Shown here piece by piece: positions 9,618-22,962 of a DNA stretch of 46,604 bases; the stretch's first letter is position 1, and the number at the start of each line of letters is the position of its first letter. Source of the stretch: Burkholderiales bacterium (GTDB taxonomy: Bacteria > Pseudomonadota > Gammaproteobacteria > Burkholderiales > Burkholderiaceae_E); NCBI GenBank assembly GCA_027487815.1, contig JAIYCW010000062.1, positions 71,204-117,807 of the forward strand. The letters are read 5' to 3'. The position numbers and the translations under genes were made by a program. The notes under the pieces were generated by a model, which saw only the letters and a list, made by a program, of their open reading frames with translations, searched no databases and had not been told where the DNA came from.

Positions 9618-9655
9618 ACCGAGTCTGCGCCCGGCCGTCGGCCAAGCGCCCGACC

Positions 9656-10240
9656 TCACAAATCAAAAAACGCAGTTTCCTGATCGCCCTGCATATGAAT
9701 ATCGAACTCATATCCCACGCCTGCGCCTGAGACAACCTTGCGCGCAATAAGCGTGCTTCTTCTTTCTGCAGGCACGGCATTCAAAGCTTCATCAGAGGCA
9801 TTGGCCGCTGCTTCATCCTCAAAGTACACCCGTGTGAAGGCATGCAGCAATATGCCGCGCATCATGACCACCATCGTGATGTGAGGCGCGCCATCAACAG
9901 CACCGGGCTTCACCGTGAAGAACTCATAGCGTCCACCACCCAATGTGCCCGTCCCGACTCGTCCAAAGCCGCGAAATCCGCTCGTCCGCGCTTGATCGAG
10001 TGTGTTCACCGGGTTGCCAGCAGCATCGACCTGGATGATTTCGAGTAGCGCGTCCTCAATCGGCTTGCCATCACCATCACGCACCGTGCCAAATAAACGC
10101 ACATGCTCCCCCGCAGCAAACGGCTGCGCCAGGCGATTATCAAAGAGGCTGCGAAAAGGGTAGGAGTACTGAGCAGGCACCAGGCCATAAGCAAAAAAAG
10201 GCCCAACCGTTTGCGAAGGAGTCTGTCCGAGTGCGCTCAT
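9656..10240 (-). CDS. pcaG: Protocatechuate 3,4-dioxygenase alpha subunit
   Basis: Alpha chain of the intradiol ring-cleaving enzyme that turns protocatechuate into 3-carboxy-cis,cis-muconate. It has 194 residues, with the N-terminal SQTVGPFFAYGL typical of PcaG, the dioxygenase core VRDGDGKPIEDALLEIIQ, and the C-terminal QGDQETAFFDL. It lacks the full iron-ligand set, as alpha chains do; the iron is held by PcaH. Its ATG overlaps the pcaH stop as ATGA, so translation of the two subunits is coupled. Confidence 0.95.
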   Translation of the reverse strand: MSALGQTPSQTVGPFFAYGLVPAQYSYPFRSLFDNRLAQPFAAGEHVRLFGTVRDGDGKPIEDALLEIIQVDAAGNPVNTLDQARTSGFRGFGRVGTGTLGGGRYEFFTVKPGAVDGAPHITMVVMMRGILLHAFTRVYFEDEAAANASDEALNAVPAERRSTLIARKVVSGAGVGYEFDIHMQGDQETAFFDL

Positions 10241-10950
10241 ACCCGCGCTCCCAGCAATTGTTCAAAAGGTGTTTGGGTCGGGCCGCGCAACACCATGTCA
10301 AACACATAGCCCAAAGCAAAACCCTCCTGAGTCTCATCCATGGAAATCTTTGCGACCAGACGATCTCGTGCTTTCTCGGGGCTGGCTGCAAAGATGGGAT
10401 CGTAGGCAAGCAAGGGATCACCGGGGAAATACATCTGCGTCACTAAACGCTGGGGCAGCGTTTGGCCGAACAAGGAAAAATGCAGATGATTGGGGCGCCA
10501 TGCATTCGGATGGTTCCCCCAGGGATAGGCTCCGGGCTTGATGGTCAGAAACCGATATCGGCCCTGCTCATCTGTGATACAACGCCCCGCTCCAAGAAAA
10601 TTCGGGTCAAGCGGGGCATCATGCTGATCCACTTTATGCACATAGCGGCCCGTGCTATTGGCTTGCCACAGCTCAACCAAGGTGTTGGCAATCGGCTTGC
10701 CCCCTTCATCGAGCACCCGTCCTGTGATGATCATGCGCTCACCGAGCGGCTCTCCATTCACCCGGGCATTGCGCGTCAGGTCGTGATCCAGCGCGTCCAG
10801 CTCGTCTTGCCCATATACCGGAGCTTGCAAATCCGAAAGCTTGGCTTTCAGGGGTACCAAAGGCTTGAGCGGACCGCGTTTGGTCGTGGATTTATAACCG
10901 GGGGAAACATATGCGGCGTGACTCGACCAGTCGCGCGGGGTGATCAACAT
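10237..10950 (-). CDS. pcaH: Protocatechuate 3,4-dioxygenase beta subunit
   Basis: Catalytic, iron-binding subunit of 237 residues. The four Fe(III) ligands are visible: Tyr103 in GRYVH, Tyr142 in GAYPWG, and His155 and His157 in PNHLHF. A perfect AAGGAGG (10957-10963 on the complement) sits six bases before the ATG, predicting strong translation. It is first in a pcaH-pcaG pair. With PobA it completes 4-hydroxybenzoate to ring cleavage; the later pca genes (B, C, D, I, J, F) are not in this window. Direct repeats lie just upstream. Confidence 0.97.
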   Translation of the reverse strand: MLITPRDWSSHAAYVSPGYKSTTKRGPLKPLVPLKAKLSDLQAPVYGQDELDALDHDLTRNARVNGEPLGERMIITGRVLDEGGKPIANTLVELWQANSTGRYVHKVDQHDAPLDPNFLGAGRCITDEQGRYRFLTIKPGAYPWGNHPNAWRPNHLHFSLFGQTLPQRLVTQMYFPGDPLLAYDPIFAASPEKARDRLVAKISMDETQEGFALGYVFDMVLRGPTQTPFEQLLGARV

Positions 10951-10970
10951 GGGGTGCCTCCTTGGATTTC

Positions 10971-10996
10971 TGCAGCGCGCATATTATGCAGCGCGC
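10971..10996. repeat. Two 10-bp direct repeats upstream of pcaH (candidate operator)
   Basis: TGCAGCGCGC occurs at 10971-10980 and again at 10987-10996, separated by the six A/T bases ATATTA, giving a 16-bp period. It begins 21 bases before the pcaH start codon, and the A/T centre could overlap a -10 element (TAATAT on the minus strand). This suggests a binding site for a regulator of pcaHG. No regulator other than the AraC-family gene lies nearby. Confidence 0.45.
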
Positions 10997-11032
10997 CGCA
11001 GCCTCCCAAATCAGCAGGTCAGATAAGTCCTA

Positions 11033-12625
11033 TCAAAGGTTACCTTTAGCCCATGGGCCGGTGATCGCGAAAGTGATACCCGGCGTTTGGATGTTCACAA
11101 ACAAAGTACGACCTGATGGCTCAAAACAAGCGCCGCAAAACTCAATGCCCCGCAAGTCACCACCTGTGGCTATTTTTCCTGCGGCGGTAAATTGCGCAGT
11201 GGAGAAGTTCAGGTTGTTCTTGCAGAAAATGTAGGCTTGGGCTGCCGCATTGAGTCCGAGCAAACGAGTCCCTAGTCCAAACGCGTCATTTGATGCGCCA
11301 CCGTCTTCGCAAAGAATGATGCCACCACGGGGGCTGACCACGATGTTGTCTGGATTGTTGCCCACCGTCGAGGCACCACTCACAAATATCGCCTTGATCC
11401 GCATAGTCGAGAGGGTCAACTCCCACACCGCGCCCTCACCACGGCCCGGCCGGTTTTGGCTATCTACGCCAGCTGCGGTGTCAACAATGAACATCTTGCC
11501 TGCGGCATACCAGATGCCTTCGCCACGGCTCCACCGTGCGCAACCCGCAGCAAGTGCCTGGATAGTGGGCCCGGCCATTACAGCCTGCGCAACGCCACCA
11601 GGCTGGCCTGTAACAACTGCAGGGTTTGCATCCGGGTTAGCGATATCAACCCACTCAAGCTCATATTCATCGCCAATTTGCGGATTCAGAAACCCGAGGT
11701 TGTTTGCTTCCGCAAGTGTCGCCGCAACAGCCTTGTTGACGATGGTCTTGATTCGTGAAGCCTGAAGTGTGCCACCCTTATGCAAGCTGCCAAGCGTACC
11801 GCTCAAGTCGTCAGGGATGTAGCGATAAAAGCCTGCAACATTGCGGTTGTCTTCTGTTTCATAGACGTAGCCAGTGGCTGGATCTACTGCAACTGCTTCG
11901 TGAACAAAGCGACCCATTTCTACAATAGGATTAGCAATGGTATCCGCGGGCTCGCTGTCGACTTCGAACACATAACCGTGTGGCTTGCCGCCAAGCGAGG
12001 TAAGGTCAGCCACGGTTTCCTCACAGCTCAACCAAGTGCCCCAAGGTGTAACGCCGCCTGCGCAATTACCTAACGTGCCGGCCAATGAGCTGACCGAGGA
12101 GCGCCACTGACCATCGGCGAAGACCATGGTCGACGTGCCGCCGCCGCTATAGCCACTCACTGTCGCAACCGTGAGACCGCTTACGGTAATTGGCCCGTTA
12201 ACCAAAGCGCTGTCGTAAACCGCAGGCGCAACAATCGCACCTCCATTGGTGGTCGCCGAGACCACGCCACGCTCGTGGTTCCGCACGATGACATGCTGAA
12301 CGCTGCGCCCCACACGACGGGTTTCAATCACACCCATCGCATCATGATTGCTTGGCGTTGGACGACCATCGGTCATCACATCATTGGTCCAACCGTGCGA
12401 GCGGTAGCTAAACCCTGCGGGCAACTGAAGCAAAGGCAGACCTGTTGCAAGGTCGTTAACTGGTGCCAGCGGACCATAAGGCGAGGTTGCCGATACCAGT
12501 TGCGTGCCTGACGCAAGTGCATTGCTATGTTGAAGCAAGCCAAGCGTGCCAACGACGCTGGAAGCAGCAAGAGCGCCGCTCGATTGCAAAACACGACGCC
12601 GTGCTTCGGTAAATGGAATGGCCAC
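11033..12625 (-). CDS. PhoX-family alkaline phosphatase-like protein, Tat-exported
   Basis: PhoX/DUF839 protein of 530 residues. The N-terminus has twin arginines (EARRRVLQSSG) and a hydrophobic segment, the usual Tat signal of this family. Family landmarks include SNHDAMGV, RNHERG near 115, GTWLSCEET (with the conserved Cys-Glu-Glu), MGRFVHEAVAVDP, YVYETEDN and SPRGGIILCEDGG. PhoX enzymes are Ca/Fe-dependent periplasmic phosphomonoesterases. Translation starts at a GTG at 12625 with AAGGGG about eight bases upstream. No convincing Pho box is seen in the 247-bp upstream gap. One 60-base line counted by hand (11821-11880) has 29 G+C, against 36 in a gltB line. Confidence 0.85.
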   Translation of the reverse strand: MAIPFTEARRRVLQSSGALAASSVVGTLGLLQHSNALASGTQLVSATSPYGPLAPVNDLATGLPLLQLPAGFSYRSHGWTNDVMTDGRPTPSNHDAMGVIETRRVGRSVQHVIVRNHERGVVSATTNGGAIVAPAVYDSALVNGPITVSGLTVATVSGYSGGGTSTMVFADGQWRSSVSSLAGTLGNCAGGVTPWGTWLSCEETVADLTSLGGKPHGYVFEVDSEPADTIANPIVEMGRFVHEAVAVDPATGYVYETEDNRNVAGFYRYIPDDLSGTLGSLHKGGTLQASRIKTIVNKAVAATLAEANNLGFLNPQIGDEYELEWVDIANPDANPAVVTGQPGGVAQAVMAGPTIQALAAGCARWSRGEGIWYAAGKMFIVDTAAGVDSQNRPGRGEGAVWELTLSTMRIKAIFVSGASTVGNNPDNIVVSPRGGIILCEDGGASNDAFGLGTRLLGLNAAAQAYIFCKNNLNFSTAQFTAAGKIATGGDLRGIEFCGACFEPSGRTLFVNIQTPGITFAITGPWAKGNL

Positions 12626-12872
12626 GAGAATCCCCTTGGAATTACAAAATAGGAATCCTGAGCTTAGGGCGTAATCATCTACTCAAGATGACGGAGCGTT
12701 CACCTTAACAATCCAATCAGCCCATCCATTATCCGGGGGAAATCGCCGATTGGATCAACAGCGTTTCATCTCGAAAGGCTACGACAGGGAACTTTGATCG
12801 ACACCCGCTAAAGACGTGCATTGGGGCGCCTAACGAACACCCTGGTAAAACGCTTTGCGTCTTCCATACAAA
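12626..12872. other. Intergenic gap between gltD and the PhoX gene
   Basis: This 247-bp gap holds no plausible gene. It contains the hairpin at 12847-12863 and must hold the promoter of the PhoX gene, but I could not pick out a clear -35/-10 pair or a Pho box. Confidence 0.5.
12847..12863 (-). terminator. Candidate terminator hairpin after gltD
   Basis: On the minus strand AAGACGC-AAA-GCGTTTT forms a 7-bp stem (one G-U pair) with a three-base loop, starting about ten bases after the gltD stop. The T residues are part of the stem, and the tract after it is short. The position suits termination of the gltBD transcript. Confidence 0.4.
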
Positions 12873-14360
12873 CTAGCGAGGCAAAGTACTCGTCCCCATC
12901 AAAAACTCATCCACTGCGCGCGCAGCTTGCCGCCCTTCACGAATCGCCCACACCACCAGGGACTGCCCGCGGCGCACATCACCCGCAGCAAATACCTTCG
13001 GAACATTGGTGAAATAGCTCTTGGCGCCTTCGGTGCTTGCCTTGGCATTGCCCCGGTTATCTTTCTCGATACCAAAGGCTTCCACCACCGAGCCAATGGG
13101 TGCGACAAACCCCATGGCAAACAACACGAGATCGGCGGGTACTTCCCATTCAGAGCCTGCCACCTCAACCATTTTGCTTTGGCCGGTAACCGGATCCTTT
13201 TGCCATTCAACACGCGCAGCGATGAGTGCCGACACGTTGCCCTTGCCGTCATCCTTGAAGGCTTTGGTGGTGACGGCCCAATCGCGCTCACACCCCTCTT
13301 CATGCGAGGAAGACGTGCGCAGCTTGGCAGGCCAATAGGGCCAGCTCAGCTCTTTGTTTTCCTGCTCGGGTGGCTGCGGCATCAATTCGAACTGGGTCAC
13401 CGATTTGGCCCCTTGCCGATTGCTTGTGCCCACACAATCCGAGCCAGTATCACCACCACCAATCACAACCACATTTTTGCCCGAGGCCAACAACTGCTGG
13501 CCGACCTGATCACCGGCAACCACGCGGTTTTGCTGCGGCAAAAACTCCATCGCAAAATGTACGCCCTTGAGCTGACGCCCGGGCACAGGCAGATCACGCG
13601 GTTGCTCAGCGCCCACTGCAAGCAGCACAGCATCAAACTCTTCTTGTAACTGCTTGGGGCTGATCCGCTCCTTGGAGAGATCAGTGATGGTGGCATCGAG
13701 CGGCGCATCAGCGATCAATACGCTGGTGCGAAACTTCACACCCTCGGCGGCCATCTGATTGGTGCGCAAATCAATGTGCTGCTTTTCCATCTTGAAATCA
13801 GGAATGCCATAGCGCAGCAAACCGCCGATACGATCATTCTTCTCGAACACCGTCACATCATGGCCAACGCGTGCGAGCTGCTGAGCTGCGGCCATTCCTG
13901 CCGGGCCCGAACCCACCACGGCGACTTTCTTGCCAGTGCGCTGGTTGGGCACCTGAGGCACAACCCAGCCCATCTCCCAGCCCTTGTCGATGATGGCATG
14001 CTCGATCGACTTGATGCCTACCGGATCGTTGTTGATGTTCAGCGTACAGGCGGCCTCGCAAGGCGCAGGACACACCCGCCCGGTGAACTCGGGGAAGTTA
14101 TTGGTCGAATGCAAGGTGTCGAGCGCGGATTTCCAATTGCCGCGATACACCAGATCATTCCAATCGGGAATGATGTTGTTGATCGGGCAGCCGTTTTGGC
14201 AAAACGGGATGCCGCAATCCATACAGCGCGCGCCTTGCTTGGACGCTTCATCATCATTGAGATGCAGTACAAATTCGCGATAGTGTTTTACGCGCGATTC
14301 AGCGGCTTCAGCCGCTTCCTGAAGGCGTTGCAGTTCGAGAAATCCGGTGACTTTACCCAT
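12873..14360 (-). CDS. gltD: Glutamate synthase (NADPH) small subunit
   Basis: Beta subunit of GOGAT, 495 residues. It oxidises NADPH and passes electrons to GltB. The N-terminal Fe-S region has CMDCGIPFC and CPINN (about 46-60) and [11 protein letters not shown] near 97-107. The FAD-binding [14 protein letters not shown] follows near 152, and the second Rossmann motif [11 protein letters not shown] near 288. [18 protein letters not shown] near the C-terminus completes the FAD site. The ATG is 20 bases after the gltB stop. Identification is certain. Confidence 0.97.
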   Translation of the reverse strand: MGKVTGFLELQRLQEAAEAAESRVKHYREFVLHLNDDEASKQGARCMDCGIPFCQNGCPINNIIPDWNDLVYRGNWKSALDTLHSTNNFPEFTGRVCPAPCEAACTLNINNDPVGIKSIEHAIIDKGWEMGWVVPQVPNQRTGKKVAVVGSGPAGMAAAQQLARVGHDVTVFEKNDRIGGLLRYGIPDFKMEKQHIDLRTNQMAAEGVKFRTSVLIADAPLDATITDLSKERISPKQLQEEFDAVLLAVGAEQPRDLPVPGRQLKGVHFAMEFLPQQNRVVAGDQVGQQLLASGKNVVVIGGGDTGSDCVGTSNRQGAKSVTQFELMPQPPEQENKELSWPYWPAKLRTSSSHEEGCERDWAVTTKAFKDDGKGNVSALIAARVEWQKDPVTGQSKMVEVAGSEWEVPADLVLFAMGFVAPIGSVVEAFGIEKDNRGNAKASTEGAKSYFTNVPKVFAAGDVRRGQSLVVWAIREGRQAARAVDEFLMGTSTLPR

Positions 14361-14380
14361 GGCTATTCAGGCTCACTAAA

Positions 14381-19150
<4,770 letters not shown>

Positions 19151-19269
19151 CGACAAACTCCAGAAAGAGCACCAATCAAATTACCGAAAGTTAGTCCTTG
19201 CTTACTCCGAGAGGGTTATCAATCTTGGAGTTGTCGCAGTGCAGCGAAGAGCGCAGACCCGGGTCGTAA

Positions 19270-19275
19270 AGTATA
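19270..19275 (-). promoter_or_regulatory. Possible -10 element of the gltB promoter
   Basis: TATACT on the minus strand, 120 bases upstream of the gltB ATG, resembles a sigma70 -10 hexamer. The -35 candidate at 17-18 bp spacing is poor, so this would need an activator. The rest of the 266-bp gltB/YHS gap (19151-19416) shows no gene. Confidence 0.3.
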
Positions 19276-19416
19276 ACCGGCTACGCTTGCAAAAAGAAGC
19301 ATTCCGACTAAAACTCAGCACCTAATTGCCTGCCGGATTGCGCTGAACCGCCGGGCAGTGTCAGGCTAGGGGGTACCATTCGACCGACAGTCTTTTTGGC
19401 ACCTTCAAGGATGATC

Positions 19417-20019
19417 ATGCCCACAATGTCCCTCCCCCGCCGCGTATTCTTGGCGCCTGCACTTGCTGTGGCCCTCGGCCTTGGGGGGTGCGCGCCCCTG
19501 ATTACCCAAAGCCCAGGTCAGGGCCTGAGCCCCGTGAATGCGATTTCACAAGGCGAAGACAAACACCTGATGCTGTTTGGCCATGATGTAGTGAGCTACT
19601 TCACCCAAGGTCGTCATCAAATGGGCCAGCCCGCGATCAAAAGCGTGCACAAGGGCGTGAGCTTCTGGTTTGCTTCCGCACAGCACAAGGCGCTTTTTGA
19701 TGCCGCTCCCGAGAAGTACATTCCACAATTCGGCGGCTATTGCGCCAACGGGCTGGCTTATGCCATTCCCTGGGGCGGCGACGCAGACACCTGGCGTATC
19801 GTGGATGGCAAGTTGTACATCTTTGGCGGAAAATCCTCCAAGGAAGCGTTTGAGCTGGACCTCGCAGGTAACTTGAAGCTCGCGCATCAGTATTGGGATA
19901 GCGAAGTCAAGGATGCCAACGCCTTTTTCCAGCGCACCAAACGCACCACCTATAACAAGGTGCCGCATTACAAGACCGGCGCTGAATTGGCCAAGATGGT
20001 CGAAGCCGCCAAGAAGTAG
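19417..20019 (+). CDS. YHS-domain lipoprotein, copy 1
   Basis: Predicted exported protein of 200 residues. The N-terminus (PRRVFLAPALAVALGLGGC) combines a twin-arginine-like pair with a lipobox ending at Cys25. The YHS domain spans about 40-125: LMLFGHDVVSYF, KGVSFWFASAQHKALFDAAPEKY and QFGGYCANGLAY. YHS domains are thought to bind metal in other proteins, but no function is established for this stand-alone type. Of several in-frame starts, ATG 19417 is chosen because AAGG is six bases upstream. The next gene, 18 bases on, is a close paralogue. Confidence 0.85.
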   Translation: MPTMSLPRRVFLAPALAVALGLGGCAPLITQSPGQGLSPVNAISQGEDKHLMLFGHDVVSYFTQGRHQMGQPAIKSVHKGVSFWFASAQHKALFDAAPEKYIPQFGGYCANGLAYAIPWGGDADTWRIVDGKLYIFGGKSSKEAFELDLAGNLKLAHQYWDSEVKDANAFFQRTKRTTYNKVPHYKTGAELAKMVEAAKK

Positions 20020-20037
20020 ACTTTCCAGGAAGAAGAT

Positions 20038-20661
20038 ATGAGCTCATTGCCGACATCAAACAGCAGGTCACGCTTGTTCAGCCGCATTGCGTGGTACGCC
20101 GCTTTAATCGGCGTTGTGGGAGTAACAGGCTGCGCGCCCTTGGTCACGCAAAGCCCCGGGCAGGGCTTGAGCCCGGTAAATGCAGTATCGGTAGATGACG
20201 ACAAGCATCTGATGCTGTTTGGTCATGATGTGGTGAGCTACTTCACGGAGAACACTCACCGGCGCGGCCAACCCACGATCAAGAGCGTATACAAGGGGGT
20301 GAGCTTTTGGTTCAGCAAGCCTGAGCATAAGGCCCTCTTTGATGCTGCCCCGGAGAAATACCTCCCCCAGTATGGCGGCTACTGCGCTAACGGTATTGTG
20401 TATGGCATTCCCTGGGGCGGCGATGCTGACAGCTGGCGCATTCTCAACGGCAAGCTGTATATCTTTGGTGGCCGCCAATCGCGCGAGGCCTTCTTGCTGG
20501 ATGTGCCAGGCAATGTGAAACTGGCTGATGGTTATTGGGCGCAAGAAGTCAGTGGAGCCAATGCGTTTTTTCAGCGTGGCAAACGGCTCGTAATGCGGGT
20601 ACCTCACTACAAGAGTGGTGCAGATCTGCAAGCGATGATCGATGCCGCGGCGAAGAAATAG
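20038..20661 (+). CDS. YHS-domain lipoprotein, copy 2 (tandem paralogue)
   Basis: 207-residue paralogue of the preceding gene. The mature parts align almost without gaps, sharing TQSPGQGLSPVNA, KHLMLFGHDVVSYFT, FDAAPEKY, GGYCANG, IPWGGDAD and GKLYIFGG. The signal region differs: no twin arginines, and a lipobox VTGC with Cys32. Translation starts after AGGAAG. A tandem duplication with divergence of the export signal is the simplest history. The two genes are probably co-transcribed. Function is unknown beyond the YHS domain. Confidence 0.85.
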   Translation: MSSLPTSNSRSRLFSRIAWYAALIGVVGVTGCAPLVTQSPGQGLSPVNAVSVDDDKHLMLFGHDVVSYFTENTHRRGQPTIKSVYKGVSFWFSKPEHKALFDAAPEKYLPQYGGYCANGIVYGIPWGGDADSWRILNGKLYIFGGRQSREAFLLDVPGNVKLADGYWAQEVSGANAFFQRGKRLVMRVPHYKSGADLQAMIDAAAKK

Positions 20662-20687
20662 GCCATCGCTGAAATTAGAGGATCAGA

Positions 20688-21686
20688 TCAGCGGATTAGG
20701 TCAGCGATAGCTTCAGGCTTATCCAACTGCACATAGTGACCGGCATCTTTTACTATCGTCAAGTTGCTGTTTTTGAATATCTTATGAAAATCGGCAGCCA
20801 CGCCTGGATTGAGCGAAGGGTCATTCTCGCCAAAGATGATGCGCACGGGCTTACCGAAGGCTTGCATCTTCGGTAACTCTTTTTCCCTTCGCTGGATTTC
20901 TTCCCAAAGGTAGCCTACCGAGCTGAAAAATGCGGGTCGCATATAGGCTCCGTCATGAACAAAGATCGGCACAAACTTATCCCGAACCGCCGGGGTGAAA
21001 ATAAACTGATTCAATTGGCTGGCCAACCCGCCTTCGAACCTCGACGGTGCCCGAGTGGCACCCCAGGTCGCAAGATCCCGGAGCCAACCTGGTTTTGAGT
21101 AAAACTCAATCGCATCCGGTGCCTTCAGCGTGGGGGTGTTGGTGTAGTAGGTGTTCAGCAGCACAAGCTTGGCGACCTTGTCGGGATTGGCCAAGGCCCA
21201 GTCAATGCCACTGTGACCGGACAGGTCATGGACGACCACATCAACGAGGTCCAGCTTCAGCGAAGACATGACAGTGCGGATGTCTTCGAGCTGAACCGCA
21301 ACAGGATACTTTTGGCCCAATGGGCTTTGTGACTTACCCCATCCCAGAAAATCGAATGTCACGACATGGCGTGTATTCGAAAGCAAGGGCACGAGCAGAT
21401 CATACAAATGCTGGTTATCGGGAAATCCATGCATCATCACGATGGTTGGGGACTGACCTTTAAACTCTCTTCCAAATTCCCGCGCATTGATCTTGTGGCC
21501 ATCGGCGCGGATCAAAGTGTGGTCGATGAACGCATTTTTTGCTTTGAAGTCATCCATGTACCGGTTATAGCTTATCGCTCTGGCCTGTATCGAGTCGGTG
21601 GAAGCGCAGCCGGTGACCATTGATAAAGCAATAGAAAGCCAAGCCGCGCCCAGCAACTTGAATGACCGACTAATTCCGGATCGCAT
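20688..21686 (-). CDS. Alpha/beta-hydrolase lipoprotein with epoxide-hydrolase/dehalogenase-like active site
   Basis: 332-residue alpha/beta hydrolase with a signal peptide and lipobox MVTGC (Cys27). The oxyanion motif HGFPD begins at His86, as in epoxide hydrolases. The nucleophile elbow reads VVHDLSG, placing Asp154 where haloalkane dehalogenases and epoxide hydrolases have Asp and ordinary esterases have Ser. The candidate acid is in GENDPSL and the catalytic His in DAGHYVQLDKP (His317). A membrane-anchored position outside the cytoplasm is unusual for this class. Two hand-counted 60-base lines of the gene hold 28 and 29 G+C, below neighbouring gltB. It converges with the YHS pair. The substrate is unknown. 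Confidence 0.85.
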   Translation of the reverse strand: MRSGISRSFKLLGAAWLSIALSMVTGCASTDSIQARAISYNRYMDDFKAKNAFIDHTLIRADGHKINAREFGREFKGQSPTIVMMHGFPDNQHLYDLLVPLLSNTRHVVTFDFLGWGKSQSPLGQKYPVAVQLEDIRTVMSSLKLDLVDVVVHDLSGHSGIDWALANPDKVAKLVLLNTYYTNTPTLKAPDAIEFYSKPGWLRDLATWGATRAPSRFEGGLASQLNQFIFTPAVRDKFVPIFVHDGAYMRPAFFSSVGYLWEEIQRREKELPKMQAFGKPVRIIFGENDPSLNPGVAADFHKIFKNSNLTIVKDAGHYVQLDKPEAIADLIR

Positions 21687-21811
21687 AAGGTTTCGCCAAG
21701 TAGTTTCGATACGCCGAGTCTAATGTGGCGGACGCGCTCAGACTATGCGGTTAAGGGTAACAGCATTGTTAACCCCAGGTTTTCAATAGAGCAGCCTGCG
21801 CAACAAGCGCG

Positions 21812-22954
21812 CTAGCGCATCGTCAGTGCCTGCGCGACCTGCGGGCCGAACAATCGCTCATGCTCGCGCAGGGCATACCGATCGGTCATGCCCGCGATGT
21901 AGTCCGCGACTGTGCGCTGCAGGGCATCCACACCACGCGCACGCAAGCTATGTTGCTCGGGCATCTGAGCCGGCTCAGCGCAATACGCATCAAAGAGTTC
22001 GGCGATCACACGCTGGGCCGCCTGCATTTGCTCCACCACACGCGGATGACGATACAGGCGCTTGAACAACAGGCTTCGCAATGGTTTGAGCCCTTGCTCG
22101 ATCGCCGGCGAAAATCCGACCAAGGGCGGGGCACGCCTCACTTCATCAACGCTCGCAGGCATATGCGTGCTCAAGCGCTCACGAGTGGTGTGCACCATAT
22201 CGCGCACGAGAGTGTCGACCAGGTGCCTGAGCATCTGCAGGCTCGCGCGACGCTCATCGAGCTGCGCAAATTGCTTTCTGACCTCGGCCCAGTGCTCGGC
22301 AACCAAGGGGATGCGGAGCACGGCATCGAGTTCAAGCAGGCCGGAGCGCAAGCCATCATCAATATCGTGCCCGGTGTAGGCCACCTGATCGGCAAGGTTC
22401 GCAATTTGTGCTTCCAGGCCCGGCTGCTGGCGAGCGATAAAGCGTTCGCCCAACACACCAAGCTTGCGAGCATTGCGTATCGAGCAATGCTTAAGAATGC
22501 CCTCAAGAGTCTCAAAGCTGAGGTTAAGCCCATCCCATGCGGGGTAGCGCTGCTCGAGCAAAGTCACCACGCGCAGGGATTGAAGATTGTGTTCAAACCC
22601 GCCATGCTGCTTCATGCAGTGGTTCAACGCGTCCTGACCCGCGTGCCCGAACGGGGTGTGCCCAAGATCGTGGGCCAGCGAAATCGCCTCAGTGAGATCC
22701 TCCTCGACGCGCAACATCCGAGCGACTCTGCGCGCGAGCTGCGCCACCTCAATGCTATGCGTCAGGCGGGTGCGAAAGTGATCGCCCTCATGATTCAAGA
22801 ACACCTGGGTTTTGTATTCGAGGCGGCGAAATGCAGTGCTGTGCACCACACGATCCCGATCACGCTGATACACACTGCGACCCGGTGAGGGCGGCTCGGG
22901 AATCGCACGGCCTTTGGTGTTGGCGGGTCGCGCTGCAAAAGGGGCCAGCGCCAT
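21812..22954 (-). CDS. dgt: Deoxyguanosinetriphosphate triphosphohydrolase-like protein (HD domain)
   Basis: 380-residue HD-superfamily enzyme of the dNTP triphosphohydrolase class, which cleaves dNTPs to deoxynucleosides and triphosphate. The N-terminus SPGRSVYQRDRDRVVHSTAFRRLEYKTQVF is diagnostic (about 24-53). The metal-binding set is present in RLTHSIEVAQ, LAHDLGHTPFGH and the later helix QVAYTGHDIDDGL. The length fits the Dgt subfamily of proteobacteria. It starts eight bases after the aroB stop, so it belongs to the aroK-aroB-dgt series, a conserved order in Burkholderiales. Confidence 0.9.
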   Translation of the reverse strand: MALAPFAARPANTKGRAIPEPPSPGRSVYQRDRDRVVHSTAFRRLEYKTQVFLNHEGDHFRTRLTHSIEVAQLARRVARMLRVEEDLTEAISLAHDLGHTPFGHAGQDALNHCMKQHGGFEHNLQSLRVVTLLEQRYPAWDGLNLSFETLEGILKHCSIRNARKLGVLGERFIARQQPGLEAQIANLADQVAYTGHDIDDGLRSGLLELDAVLRIPLVAEHWAEVRKQFAQLDERRASLQMLRHLVDTLVRDMVHTTRERLSTHMPASVDEVRRAPPLVGFSPAIEQGLKPLRSLLFKRLYRHPRVVEQMQAAQRVIAELFDAYCAEPAQMPEQHSLRARGVDALQRTVADYIAGMTDRYALREHERLFGPQVAQALTMR

Positions 22955-22962
22955 TGTGCAGT

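Noticed and set aside
12626-12872. A Pho box upstream of the PhoX gene
   Set aside because: Only one partial CTGTCAT-like piece (CCGTCAT) could be seen, without the required second repeat at the right distance.
20667-20693. Hairpin CGCTGA...TCAGCG between the YHS pair and the hydrolase as a terminator
   Set aside because: Six-base stem with a long loop and no T-tract on either strand.
21860-22888. A 342-codon open frame on the plus strand opposite dgt
   Set aside because: Antisense to a clear HD-domain gene; no recognisable motif.
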